64,000 bases of DNA from positions 4,154,001 through 4,218,000 of the forward strand of contig NZ_CP157484.1 of NCBI RefSeq assembly GCF_045348435.1, in the 5' to 3' direction. This stretch comes from Alsobacter sp045348435. GTDB lineage: Bacteria > Pseudomonadota > Alphaproteobacteria > Rhizobiales > Beijerinckiaceae. Below the pieces are notes generated by a model. It saw only the letters and a list, made by a program, of their open reading frames with translations, did not search any database and was not told where the DNA came from. The position numbers were made by a program, and so were the translations under genes. Of this stretch, positions 39,701-46,585 are shown piece by piece; positions within the stretch are counted from its first letter, which is position 1; each line of letters starts with the position of its first letter.

Positions 39701-42700
39701 CGTCCTGCTGGAACTGGTAGGCCAGCGTGAAGCCCGACGAGAACGCGCCCGCCGTCACGGCCGCCGACATGCTCGTCGGCGCGCCGCCGTTCAGCCAGTA
39801 GCCATAACCGACGTCGACCGCAAACAGGGCGTCGTCGCCGTCGCCGCCGTCGAGCGTGTCGCTGCCCAGCCCGCCCACGAGCGTATCGTCGCCCATGCCG
39901 CCCGCGAGCGTGTCGGCGCCGGCCCCGCCCATCAGCTTGTCGTGGGTCGCGCCGCCCGTCAGGGCGTTGGCGGCGCCGTCGCCGACCAGCTGGTTCGAGG
40001 CGGTCTGCGAGCCCGTCACGTTCTCGATGGCGGACAGGATGTCGCCCTGGGCGTCGCCGCCCGACTGCGACGTCGTGAGGGTGAGATTGACCGTGACGCC
40101 GGCCGCCGACGCCGAATAGTCGACGATGTCGGTCCCGGCGCCGCCGGTGAGCGTGTCGGCCCCCGCGCCGCCGATGAGCGTGTCGTTCGCCACGCCGCCC
40201 GTCAGGACGTTCTGCCCGCTGTCGCCCACCAGCCTGTTCGCTGCGGTCGCGGATCCCACCGCGCCTTCGACGCCCGACAGGATGTCGCCGGCCGCGTCTC
40301 CGCCGGCCTGGGAGGTGGCGAGGTTCAGGTCGATCGTGACCCCGGCGCCGGACCCGGAATAGTCGGCGACGTCGGCTCCCGCCCCGCCGGTCAGCGTGTC
40401 GGCCCCGGCGCCCCCAGTCAGCGTGTCGTTCCCCGATCCGCCCGTGAGCACGTTGGAGCCGGCGTCCCCGATCAGCCGGTTGCCGGCCGTCGCGGAGCCG
40501 ATGACGTTCTCGAAGCCGGACAGAACGTCGCCTTGCGCGTCGCCTCCGGACTGGTCGGTCGCAAGCCGCAGGTCGACCGTCACCCCCAGGGTGGAGCTTG
40601 CATAATCGGCCGTGTCGACGCCGGCGCCGCCCGTCAGCGTGTCCGCGCCCGCGCCGCCCGTGACCGTGTCGTCGCCGGACCCGCCGACGAACAGGCTGCT
40701 CGCCGAGCCGCCGATCAGCCTGTTGGCCCCTGCGCTGGACCCCAGAACGCTCTCGATCCCCGACAGGACGTCGCCCGCGGCGTCGCCGCCGGCCTGGGCG
40801 AGGCTGGAGGTGAGGTCGACCGTGACGCCCGCCGCGGACGCCGAATAGTCGACCACATCCGCGCCCGCCCCGCCGGTCAGGGTGTCGGCCCCGGCGCCGC
40901 CCCTGAGCGTGTCGTCGCCGGCGCCGCCGACCAGCCTGTTGGCGCCGCTATCGCCCGCCAGCAGGTTGTCGCCGGTGCTGGACCCGGTGACATACTCGAT
41001 GGACGACAGGACATCGCCGTCGGCGTCGCCGCCCGACTGCGAGGTCGCGACCGTCAGATCGACCGTGACGCCGGCCGTCGAGGCCGAGTAGTCGGCGAGG
41101 TCGATCCCCCCGCCGCCGTTGAGCGTGTCCGCGCCGGCTCCGCCGATCAGCGTATCGGCACCGGCGCCGCCCGTCAGGACGTTGGCGGCGCCGTCGCCCC
41201 TGAGAAGGTTCGAGGCCGTCAGCGAGCCCGTCACGTTCTCGACGCCGGACAGGATGTCGCCCTGTGCGTCGCCGCCCGACTGCGACGTCGCGAGGGTGAG
41301 GTTGACGGTGACGCCCGCCGCCGAACCGGAGTAGTCGGCGGTGTCGCTGCCGGCGCCGCCCAGGAGGGTGTCGGCGCCCGCGCCGCCCACAAGGGTGTCG
41401 TTCCCGGCCCCGCCGGTCAGCGCATTGGCGCCGGCCGTTCCGATGAGCAGGCTGGCTGCGGTCGCCGACCCGACGACGTTCTCCATCCCGGACAAGATAT
41501 CCCCGGCCGCATCGCCGCCCGACTGCGCGGTCGCAACGGCCAGGTTCACGGTGACCCCGGACGTCGAAGCCGAGTAGACGGCGGTGTCGGTCCCCGTCCC
41601 GCCCACCAGCGTATCGGCGCCCGCGCCTCCGGCCAGCACGTCGTCGCCCTGGCCGCCATCGAGCGAATCGTCGCCGTCGCCGCCCTCGAGCGTGTCGAAT
41701 CCGCTCTGGCCGATCAGCGTGTCATCGCCTGCGCCGCCGGAGAACGAGACGATTGCATTGGTGGCGGAGGCCAGCTCCATGCGGTTGCCCAGCGCGTTCC
41801 CGGCGCCGGTGAAAAGCGTGGTCAGGACCGTCGAGCCGGTTCCGTTCGTGCCGTTGAAGATGAGGTTTTCGACATTTGAGCCCAGCGCATACGAAAACAA
41901 GCCGGTGCTGACGGTGTCGACGCCCTCGCCCCCGTTCTCCTGCACTAGCGTGTTGGCGCGCCAGACCACATAGGTGTCGTTGCCGGATCCGCCCTGCAGC
42001 GTGTCGACGCCGCTTCCGGCGTAGGCTCCGCCATACAGCGTGTCGTTCCCGGCGCCGCCGATCAGCAGGTTGCCGGCGTCCGTTCCCATCGATTGCAGAT
42101 ATCCGCCCGGCGCGCCGTTGGTCTCGCCATCGGCGACGTAGAGCCGTCCGTCCGTCGCCTTCGACGGATCCTGCGCGAACTGGGCGATGTCGCTGGCCGT
42201 GAACCCGCGATTGTAGAACGAGATATTGTCCCAGGACGCGTTGGTGCTGCCGCCGATCGGGGAGTTGCCGGTGTTGACCCCGTAGGTGAAGCTCAGATTG
42301 GAGCCGATGATCCCGCCGATGGAAGTCTGTCCGACATTGACGCCATCGACATACACCGACGCGGAGAAGGGCTGAGAGGCGTCCGCCGAGGTGGTGTAGA
42401 CGATCGTGTGGACCGTCGAGTCGCGGAGTTGGACCGTGTTGGTCGGGCTGGCGTTCAGCGTGAGCGAGGAGGAGATCGGCGTTCCGGAATTGAACAGCCG
42501 CAGTTCCGTGAAGCGCTGGACGTCGGCGTCGTCCTGCTGGAACTGGTAGGCCAGCGTGAAGCCCGACGAGAACGCGCCCGCCGTCACGGCCGCCGACATG
42601 CTCGTCGGCGCGCCGCCGTTCAGCCAGTAGCCATAACCGACGTCGACCGCAAACAGGGCGTCGTCGCCGTCGCCGCCGTCGAGCGTGTCGCTGCCCAGCC

Positions 42701-45700
42701 CGCCCACGAGCGTATCGTCGCCCATGCCGCCCGCGAGCGTGTCGGCGCCGGCCCCGCCCATCAGCTTGTCGTGGGTCGCGCCGCCCGTCAGGGCGTTGGC
42801 GGCGCCGTCGCCGACCAGCTGGTTCGAGGCGGTCTGCGAGCCCGTCACGTTCTCGATGGCGGACAGGATGTCGCCCTGGGCGTCGCCGCCCGACTGCGAC
42901 GTCGTGAGGGTGAGATTGACCGTGACGCCGGCCGCCGACGCCGAATAGTCGACGATGTCGGTCCCGGCGCCGCCGGTGAGCGTGTCGGCCCCCGCGCCGC
43001 CGATGAGCGTGTCGTTCGCCACGCCGCCCGTCAGGACGTTCTGCCCGCTGTCGCCCACCAGCCTGTTCGCTGCGGTCGCGGATCCCACCGCGCCTTCGAC
43101 GCCCGACAGGATGTCGCCGGCCGCGTCTCCGCCGGCCTGGGAGGTGGCGAGGTTCAGGTCGATCGTGACCCCGGCGCCGGACCCGGAATAGTCGGCGACG
43201 TCGGCTCCCGCCCCGCCGGTCAGCGTGTCGGCCCCGGCGCCCCCAGTCAGCGTGTCGTTCCCCGATCCGCCCGTGAGCACGTTGGAGCCGGCGTCCCCGA
43301 TCAGCCGGTTGCCGGCCGTCGCGGAGCCGATGACGTTCTCGAAGCCGGACAGAACGTCGCCTTGCGCGTCGCCTCCGGACTGGTCGGTCGCAAGCCGCAG
43401 GTCGACCGTCACCCCCAGGGTGGAGCTTGCATAATCGGCCGTGTCGACGCCGGCGCCGCCCGTCAGCGTGTCCGCGCCCGCGCCGCCCGTGACCGTGTCG
43501 TCGCCGGACCCGCCGACGAACAGGCTGCTCGCCGAGCCGCCGATCAGCCTGTTGGCCCCGACGCTGGACCCCAGAACGCTCTCGATGCCCGACAGGACGT
43601 CGCCCGCGGCGTCGCCGCCGGCCTGGGCGAGGCTGGAGGTGAGGTCGACCGTGACGCCCGCCGCGGACGCCGAATAGTCGACCACATCCGCGCCCGCCCC
43701 GCCGGTCAGGGTGTCGGCCCCGGCGCCGCCCCTGAGCGTGTCGTCGCCGGCGCCGCCGACCAGCCTGTTGGCGCCGCTATCGCCCGCCAGCAGGTTGTCG
43801 CCGGTGCTGGACCCGGTGACATACTCGATGGACGACAGGACATCGCCGTCGGCGTCGCCGCCCGACTGCGAGGTCGCGACCGTCAGATCGACCGTGACGC
43901 CGGCCGTCGAGGCCGAGTAGTCGGCGAGGTCGATCCCCCCGCCGCCGTTAAGCGTGTCCGCGCCGGCTCCGCCGATCAGCGTATCGGGCCCGCCGCCGCC
44001 GGTCAGCGCATTGTCGCCCGTCCCGCCCTTCAGCCGGTTCGCTCCCGTCGCCGACCCGATCGCGTTCTCGATCCCGCTCAGGACGTCGCCTGCGGCGTCG
44101 CCGCCCGACTGCGGCGCGGCGGAGGCGAGATCGACCGTGACTCCGGCCGCAGAGCCCGAATAGTCGACGAGGTCCGATCCGGCTCCGGCGATGAGCGTAT
44201 CCGCCCCCGCGCCGCCGATCAGCGTATCGGCGCCCGCGCCGCCCGTGAGCGCGTTGGCGCTGGTCGTTCCGATGAGCAGGTTGGCTCCGGTCGCCGACCC
44301 GATGACGTTCTCGATTCCCGACAGGATATCGCCCGCCGCGTCGCCGCCCGCTTGGGCGGTCGTCAGCAGCAGGCTCACGGTGACGCCGGCGGCGGACGAT
44401 GAATAGTCGGCCGTGTCGATCCCCCCGGCGCCGACGAGGGTGTCCGCCCCCGCGCCGCCGGCCAGGGTGTCGGCGCCTGCGCCGCCCGTCAGCCGGTTGG
44501 CGCCCGCGTCGCCGGTGAGCGCGCTGCCCGCGGTGGCCGAGCCGATGAGGTTTTCGAAGCCCGACAGGATGTCGCCCTGCGCGTCTCCGCCGAGTTGGGG
44601 CGTGACGACCCCGAGCGCCACCGTCACTCCGGACACCGAACCCGCATAGTTCGCGGAGTCGTTGCCGGCGCCGCCCTCCATCGTGTCGGCTCCGGCCCCG
44701 CCGGTGATCACGTTGTCGGCGCCATCGCCAGTCAGGTGGTCCGCGAGGCGCGATCCGATGACGTTCTCGAAGCCGTCCACCACGTCGTGATGCGCGAACC
44801 CGCCGCTCACCACATTGAGCGAAAGGTCCACGGTCACGCCGCTCTGCGACAGGTCGTAGGAGAGCGTGTCGGTTCCCGCGCCGCCATGCAGGGTGTCGGC
44901 GCCCGCGCCCGAGATCACCGTGTCGTCTCCCGCGCCGGCGTCGACCTCGGCCCCTGGCGGGTTCGCCCAGAGGATCAGCACGTCCTTGCCGGTCAGCGGG
45001 TCGATGAAGTGGGTGTCGGCGGCGGAATCGACGAACCGGATGCCGACGAGACGCGATGCGGTGGCGGTCTTGGTCTCTCCATTCGTATTGGAGACGCTGG
45101 ATTCCGTCGTCAGGACGAACCGGGACAGAAACCCGTCCGCGTCGGGCGTCGCGCCGTCCGGCGGAAGGGCGTAGCTCAGCCAGATCGACACATGTCCCGG
45201 GTTGGTTGCATCGACCGCGAGCCCGATGCCCTGGGACCCGAGATCAATGCCGTTCTTCACCGTCACGCCCTCGGGCAGCCCGGTGATGCGGAATTGATCC
45301 AGCTTCCAGACGCCGTTTGGAACCGACAGATGCGTGTCGAGCAGGCGCGCCGAGCGGCCCAGACCCGCAACGTCGGGATCGTCGACATTGATCAGGTCGG
45401 CGTTGGCCGAACCCACGGCCGAGCGGGTCTCGGACTGGACGGCGTAGTCTGGATCCGTCTGGGACCCCGCCCCGCCGGTGCCCAGCTTCATGCGCAACCC
45501 GCCGCCCGTCAGCGTCTGAAGCTTCAGGTCCTCGAAGTTGAGGAGGCTGACGTCGAGAGTCGCCGTCAGGGGCTGCGGCGCGCCGGCGCCCTGGTCGGGA
45601 TCCGTGCCGGGCTTTGTCGGGGGCGTCGGCGTGGTCGGGGGAGTGGGCGTCGGCGGCGTGGGCGGCGTCTGGACCGGAGGGGAATTCGGTTTTTCGACTG

Positions 45701-46394
45701 GAGGCGGGACCGGCACGGGGTCCGCGACGTGGGTCACGGGATCCGGGAGGGTCGCAGCCTTGCTCTTGGCGGCCGTAGCCGACCCGACGGTGACCAGCTT
45801 GATCAGCGGGGCCTCCGGTCCCTCCGTCACAGAAGTGGACCGGCGTTCCTCGACCTGGACCGGCTTGGCCTCTTCCTCGGCGGGCTTCGACGGCGCGATG
45901 CGGACCATCGGGGCGGGGGCCACGTCCGGCCCGACGCCTTCGGTCACCTGCGCGAGCTTGCGGGACTGAAGCGGATCATCGTCCTTGGCGGCCGCCCCCG
46001 CCGAGTTGGGGCCGCTGGACGCGGTGAGGACGTTCTGCTCGGGAGCCAGATGGATCTCGGACACACGGCTGATCAGCGCCTGCGGGGCGATCTCCACGCC
46101 CGCGAACTTCACCGTGACGGGCTGCGGCCCCACCGCGTTCAGGCCCAGGGCGGGCAGGATGATCTTGGCGCCGTCTGGGAAGGTCAGGACGATGTCGACG
46201 TCGAGGACGACGACGGTGACGTCCTTCAGGTCAAACGCGAACTGGACCGAGGTGGCGCGCTCGATGTCGGCGACGACGAGCGTCCCGGCCGGCGGCTTCG
46301 CGATCCGCGCCTCCCCGGCCTGCCCGACGGGCGCCGAAGCGGCTGCCGCCACCCGTTCCTGCTCAACCGAAGTCCCGACGGGGCGGTCCGACAT
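27768..46394 (-). CDS. Giant RTX repeat protein, about 6,208 residues (adhesin/matrix-protein-like)
   Basis: One open frame of 18.6 kb. The start at 46394 has a GGAG 8 bp upstream. Residues 1-220 are a unique N-domain with no signal peptide, about 220-270 a Pro/Thr-rich linker, and about 280-490 a second unique domain. From about 490 to 6100 come dozens of 70-81 residue modules. Each has RTX nonapeptides (GGAGADTLTGG), a strand block such as DYSASAAGVTVDLT, then SGGDAAGDVLSGIENVIGS. Inserts are two LamG-like domains (about 1245-1445 and 2188-2388) and seven NGxFE...GW carbohydrate-binding-like domains (near 3346, 3615, 3881, 4158, 4436, 4795 and 5316). The end, LLAHLTVIAA, is hydrophobic like a type I secretion signal. 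It should be a Ca-binding, extracellular, type I-secreted protein, but no HlyB/HlyD/TolC gene is in the window. Confidence 0.93.
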   Translation of the reverse strand: MSDRPVGTSVEQERVAAAASAPVGQAGEARIAKPPAGTLVVADIERATSVQFAFDLKDVTVVVLDVDIVLTFPDGAKIILPALGLNAVGPQPVTVKFAGVEIAPQALISRVSEIHLAPEQNVLTASSGPNSAGAAAKDDDPLQSRKLAQVTEGVGPDVAPAPMVRIAPSKPAEEEAKPVQVEERRSTSVTEGPEAPLIKLVTVGSATAAKSKAATLPDPVTHVADPVPVPPPVEKPNSPPVQTPPTPPTPTPPTTPTPPTKPGTDPDQGAGAPQPLTATLDVSLLNFEDLKLQTLTGGGLRMKLGTGGAGSQTDPDYAVQSETRSAVGSANADLINVDDPDVAGLGRSARLLDTHLSVPNGVWKLDQFRITGLPEGVTVKNGIDLGSQGIGLAVDATNPGHVSIWLSYALPPDGATPDADGFLSRFVLTTESSVSNTNGETKTATASRLVGIRFVDSAADTHFIDPLTGKDVLILWANPPGAEVDAGAGDDTVISGAGADTLHGGAGTDTLSYDLSQSGVTVDLSLNVVSGGFAHHDVVDGFENVIGSRLADHLTGDGADNVITGGAGADTMEGGAGNDSANYAGSVSGVTVALGVVTPQLGGDAQGDILSGFENLIGSATAGSALTGDAGANRLTGGAGADTLAGGAGADTLVGAGGIDTADYSSSAAGVTVSLLLTTAQAGGDAAGDILSGIENVIGSATGANLLIGTTSANALTGGAGADTLIGGAGADTLIAGAGSDLVDYSGSAAGVTVDLASAAPQSGGDAAGDVLSGIENAIGSATGANRLKGGTGDNALTGGGGPDTLIGGAGADTLNGGGGIDLADYSASTAGVTVDLTVATSQSGGDADGDVLSSIEYVTGSSTGDNLLAGDSGANRLVGGAGDDTLRGGAGADTLTGGAGADVVDYSASAAGVTVDLTSSLAQAGGDAAGDVLSGIESVLGSSVGANRLIGGSASSLFVGGSGDDTVTGGAGADTLTGGAGVDTADYASSTLGVTVDLRLATDQSGGDAQGDVLSGFENVIGSATAGNRLIGDAGSNVLTGGSGNDTLTGGAGADTLTGGAGADVADYSGSGAGVTIDLNLATSQAGGDAAGDILSGVEGAVGSATAANRLVGDSGQNVLTGGVANDTLIGGAGADTLTGGAGTDIVDYSASAAGVTVNLTLTTSQSGGDAQGDILSAIENVTGSQTASNQLVGDGAANALTGGATHDKLMGGAGADTLAGGMGDDTLVGGLGSDTLDGGDGDDALFAVDVGYGYWLNGGAPTSMSAAVTAGAFSSGFTLAYQFQQDDADVQRFTELRLFNSGTPISSSLTLNASPTNTVQLRDSTVHTIVYTTSADASQPFSASVYVDGVNVGQTSIGGIIGSNLSFTYGVNTGNSPIGGSTNASWDNISFYNRGFTASDIAQFAQDPSKATDGRLYVADGETNGAPGGYLQSMGTDAGNLLIGGAGNDTLYGGAYAGSGVDTLQGGSGNDTYVVWRANTLVQENGGEGVDTVSTGLFSYALGSNVENLIFNGTNGTGSTVLTTLFTGAGNALGNRMELASATNAIVSFSGGAGDDTLIGQSGFDTLEGGDGDDSLDGGQGDDVLAGGAGADTLVGGTGTDTAVYSASTSGVTVNLAVATAQSGGDAAGDILSGMENVVGSATAASLLIGTAGANALTGGAGNDTLVGGAGADTLLGGAGSDTADYSGSAAGVTVNLTLATSQSGGDAQGDILSGVENVTGSLTASNLLRGDGAANVLTGGAGADTLIGGAGADTLNGGGGIDLADYSASTAGVTVDLTVATSQSGGDADGDVLSSIEYVTGSSTGDNLLAGDSGANRLVGGAGDDTLRGGAGADTLTGGAGADVVDYSASAAGVTVDLTSSLAQAGGDAAGDVLSGIESVLGSSAGANRLIGGSASSLFVGGSGDDTVTGGAGADTLTGGAGVDTADYASSTLGVTVDLRLATDQSGGDAQGDVLSGFENVIGSATAGNRLIGDAGSNVLTGGSGNDTLTGGAGADTLTGGAGADVADYSGSGAGVTIDLNLATSQAGGDAAGDILSGVEGAVGSATAANRLVGDSGQNVLTGGVANDTLIGGAGADTLTGGAGTDIVDYSASAAGVTVNLTLTTSQSGGDAQGDILSAIENVTGSQTASNQLVGDGAANALTGGATHDKLMGGAGADTLAGGMGDDTLVGGLGSDTLDGGDGDDALFAVDVGYGYWLNGGAPTSMSAAVTAGAFSSGFTLAYQFQQDDADVQRFTELRLFNSGTPISSSLTLNASPTNTVQLRDSTVHTIVYTTSADASQPFSASVYVDGVNVGQTSIGGIIGSNLSFTYGVNTGNSPIGGSTNASWDNISFYNRGFTASDIAQFAQDPSKATDGRLYVADGETNGAPGGYLQSMGTDAGNLLIGGAGNDTLYGGAYAGSGVDTLQGGSGNDTYVVWRANTLVQENGGEGVDTVSTGLFSYALGSNVENLIFNGTNGTGSTVLTTLFTGAGNALGNRMELASATNAIVSFSGGAGDDTLIGQSGFDTLEGGDGDDSLDGGQGDDVLAGGAGADTLVGGTGTDTAVYSASTSGVTVNLAVATAQSGGDAAGDILSGMENVVGSATAASLLIGTAGANALTGGAGNDTLVGGAGADTLLGGAGSDTADYSGSAAGVTVNLTLATSQSGGDAQGDILSGVENVTGSLTASNLLRGDGAANVLTGGAGADTLIGGAGADTLNGGGGIDLADYSASTAGVTVDLTVATSQSGGDAAGDVLSSIEYVTGSSAGDNLLAGDGGANLLVGGGGADTLRGGAGADTLTGGAGADVVDYSASAAGVTVDLTSSLAQAGGDAAGDVLSGIESVLGSSAGANRLIGGSASSLFVGGSGDDTVTGGAGADTLTGGAGVDTADYASSTLGVTVDLRLATDQSGGDAQGDVLSGFENVIGSATAGNRLIGDAGSNVLTGGSGNDTLTGGAGADTLTGGAGADVADYSGSGAGVTIDLNLATSQAGGDAAGDILSGVEGAVGSATAANRLVGDGGQNVLTGGAANDTLIGGAGADTLTGGAGTDIVDYSASAAGVTVNLTLATSQSGGDAQGDILSAIENVTGSQTASNQLVGDGAANILTGGAAADTFVGGAGADTLNGGGGIDLADYSASTAGVTVDLSVATPETGGDAAGDVLSSIENVIGSTTGANVLTGDASANLLVGGGGADTLRGGAGADTLTGGAGVDLVDYATSAAGVTVDLTSSLAQTGGDAGGDILSGIEQVTGSATGANRLTGDAGANSLAGGAANDTLVGGAGADTLAGGAGTADFADYTNSVAGVTVDLRLATSQTGGDAQGDVLSGVEFITGSRTGANVLTGNSVVNAITGGDLNDTLTAVSAANLLVNGSFETGAPGYGLAGSVTMTGWTGGNGAGKVESLNTFQGQQASDGFSYLDLDNTSGVDALSQTVSTANGQVYTLMLDLARRNGQTDGGADVYWNGVLVGSYSATSTAWTTFSVNVTGTGGADVLTIQDTLAQSGNVTSPFIDNVRLFAGLGDTLDGGLGDDLLKSGAGADSIIGGAGFDTVDYSASTAGVTVDLTNTTTAQMGGDAQGDTIVGVESVIGSSAGANALTGDSGANALTGGGQNDTITAGLGADTVLAGAGNDRVYAGRDLVVNGGFELSSIGAGATVASGWTISGNTANSGVSTGSTWFSDGAAGVYLDNGTTAAGSSIAQTFATVAGQSYTVVFDARVNTTAGDLLLVNAGGQSTTFAPVLNVFNVYSVTFTATGASSTLTFSHTSGAGDIALDNVHIIDDTAGNLLNGEAGVDTLVGGGANDTLIGGAGADVLIGGGGVDLVDYSASTTGVTVDLTLATSQAGGDAAGDILTGVENVTGSATVANVLTGDSNANALTGGAGVDTVMGGGGADTLIGGGGIDRIFAGRDLVVNGGFQNSAATQGAPAGWTMSGNATGGTSNSTYASEGTQGYAMDAFGGGAGNIISQNLVTVAGQTYTLVFDTKLTTGSVDTVRVDAGNQSLVVTESTAWTTYSVTFTATSTSTALTFNHLTNSNSAADVALDAIRVLDSTANTLLIGDDLTGVAAAGADTLAGGAGNDTLIGGGGADVLIGGGGADLADYSTSATAVYVDLNVATSQVGGDAAGDQLFTIENVTGAATATAGPWSVYTGLPASTVVNALTGTGGANVVTGGAGSDILFGENIARNGAGLSGVTGWTLSNVGGDTAGGYIFGPGGPSAGVATQTLATTIGETYTISFDATRTVSSTGASAIAVLATTGGVTTFSQTTAALGLGTFANYSYTFTATGASTVLSLTQSGINSVDVLVHDIQVTAASSAGDTLIGGAGDDSVMGGGGADLLDGGAGNDWIRGETGNDTFVGGAGNDTMFGGAGSDTVDYALSTQGVTVDLMSTATQAGGDAAGDVLNGIENVVGAANVANKLAGDGGANALTGGSGNDTLTGGAGGDTLIGGGGTDTANYNANVLTNGTFDSGSGWTTNSGVIIGSGVVTATNASPVVYASNVLTIGQTYTVSFDYTMTTGLYLRITNGTVNNTNVVYTSGALGASGTVTATFVAIGTTLAIEASTASFTGTIDNVVAISGLTTPLTVDLTAQSASDGDVLVSIENVIGNSVSQNVLTGNSADNVLTGGNANDTLIGGAGADTLNGGGGTDLADYATSTAGVTVDLSLATSQSGGDAAGDILSSIENVRGSATGANVLSGTSGANAMTGGAGADTFYGGAGADTIVGNGGADMVNYSASAAGVTVDLNVATSQAGGEAAGDVLSGITHVLGSSTASNLLTGSGAANALTGGFAADTLVGGLGADTISGGSGDDRIFGGRDLVVNGSFEIGGAGNGVAPGWTISGNAFGGQANNPGFASTEGNQGYLLDGNGSATDIGYGNVLSQTLTTVLGQAYTLTFDLRMSASYTPDLVRVDVGGQSVTYAPSNVFTTYAITFVASSTSTLLSFAHTLGPSASNVSDVAVDAVHIFEDTAGNVLNGDGGNDNIVGGSFADTIDGGLGNDVIIGGAGADRITGGGGSDTASYLGSSAAVSVNLGLSTAQSGGDAQGDILSGITTVVGSSFNDTILGSTGTSLESLVGGAGDDVLDTSMRPGGLGGWMVGGTGNDSYITLTVTAVTTENAGEGIDTVSSLRSIWSLAANIENLISVGAGAFGGTGNASDNVITGGASNDTLDGAAGADTLIGGGGADSLIGGADLDVADYRTSASAVTVNLSLATSQSGGDAQGDILNTIEGVFGAAVGGNVLTGTATNNVFAGGLAADTIAGGGGVDTIDYSRSAGGVTVNLTAGAYSGGEAQGDVVTGMTHVTGSATGANALTGDGSANMLIGGAGADTLSGAGGNDTLYAGRNIVSNGGFEAGGTGGTNVLGGQWYAPWGNSNQVAGSSSEGSQSLAIGGTTANQSNGVAQNLTTVIGQTYTLVFDAMDPGTNAGTVTVGGQAYAINAPTSGFATNVITFTATSTTSSVLFAQTAAGGAVTDLYVDNVRVIDDTANNQLDGGAGLDTLIGGAGADTLIGGAGADLLIGGGGTDLASYASSTTGVTLDLTLATSQSGGDAAGDVLNGIENVTGASAQSNVLTGDAIANVLTGGSQADTLTGGAGADTLVGGAGADSLVGGADVDTVDYSSSTNGVTVNLSLATSQSGGDAAGDTLSGIENVVGSRTDSNVLTGDSNTNVITGGAVADTLNGGAGTDTVDYSGSTAGVTVNLALSTSQSGGDAAGDVLSGFENLIGSRTASNVLTGDSNANVITGGAAADTMSGGAGVDTVDYSGSTAGVTVNLALSTAQSGGLAAGDVLSGFENVTGSLTGANRLTGDTGANSLVGGSGADTLAGGAGADTLAGGAGTDLADYSASTVGVTVNLSLATSQSGGDAAGDILSGIENVTGSATAANALTGTSSANLITAGAAGDTLDGGGGSDTLFGGTGNDWIFYRGTETSITGGAGHDTLVLLSGVTVDLSSVADQTIGDSVVVTGFESVDASALTVAVSLTGDSGANRLVGGSGNDTLIGGGGADTLTGGAGTDTAHYAASTVGVTVDLTVAGAQNPGGSGHEAGDVLSGIENVIGSATGANALTGNTSANALTGGAGADTIVGGGGADTLAGGGGNDAFTIDGSSLTLAARVDGGTGTDTVAVAANSGSSFASADLAAALTNVEVIDFRAAGVSATVSVSGAQAAAMTDAAKSLTLQTSASGNDTVTVADAASRYTTTTDAGGTHYDISADDAHTTLLAHLTVIAA
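37120..43987. repeat. Tandem segmental duplication, 2,829 bp period, about 2.4 copies
   Basis: Sequence at position p recurs at p+2829 with only scattered mismatches. For example 37141 matches 39970, 39241 matches 42070 and 40126 matches 42955. Homology starts near 37120 and is lost near 43987. The period is exactly 943 codons, so the frame of the RTX gene is kept. Each full unit contains about seven RTX modules plus one LamG-like domain; the third copy stops before a LamG domain. Spot comparison suggests about 99% identity, far above that between ordinary modules. Confidence 0.9.
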
Positions 46395-46585
46395 CGACAC
46401 AACTCCAGTACGAAAAAAATAGAAACGCACTTATAACGATCATGAACTAACGATTGGTAAGGCAAAACGAAACAGATTCGATGATGGTCCGATGAGAACG
46501 AGCCCGGTCACCACAACCCTCTGGGACAGCATTTTGTTAACGCAAATCAATTTTACTGCAGCGACTTGATAGGAGACGCTGAGCC

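Noticed and set aside
35253..44402. Plus-strand open frames of hundreds to over 1,200 codons opposite the RTX gene
   Set aside because: They are shadows caused by the repeated GC-rich codons of the RTX gene. The translations are low-complexity Arg/Ala/Val/Gly strings with the same repeat period and have no plausible ribosome-binding sites.
27768..46394. CRISPR array or satellite DNA, suggested by the dense repeats
   Set aside because: The repeats are codon-phased protein modules of 70-81 residues and divergent at the third base, not short identical repeats with unique spacers.
46395..46585. Hrp-box (GGAACC-N16-CCAC) or PIP-box in the RTX/DUF2336 gap
   Set aside because: Neither consensus is present. 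The region is AT-rich but shows no convincing activator site.
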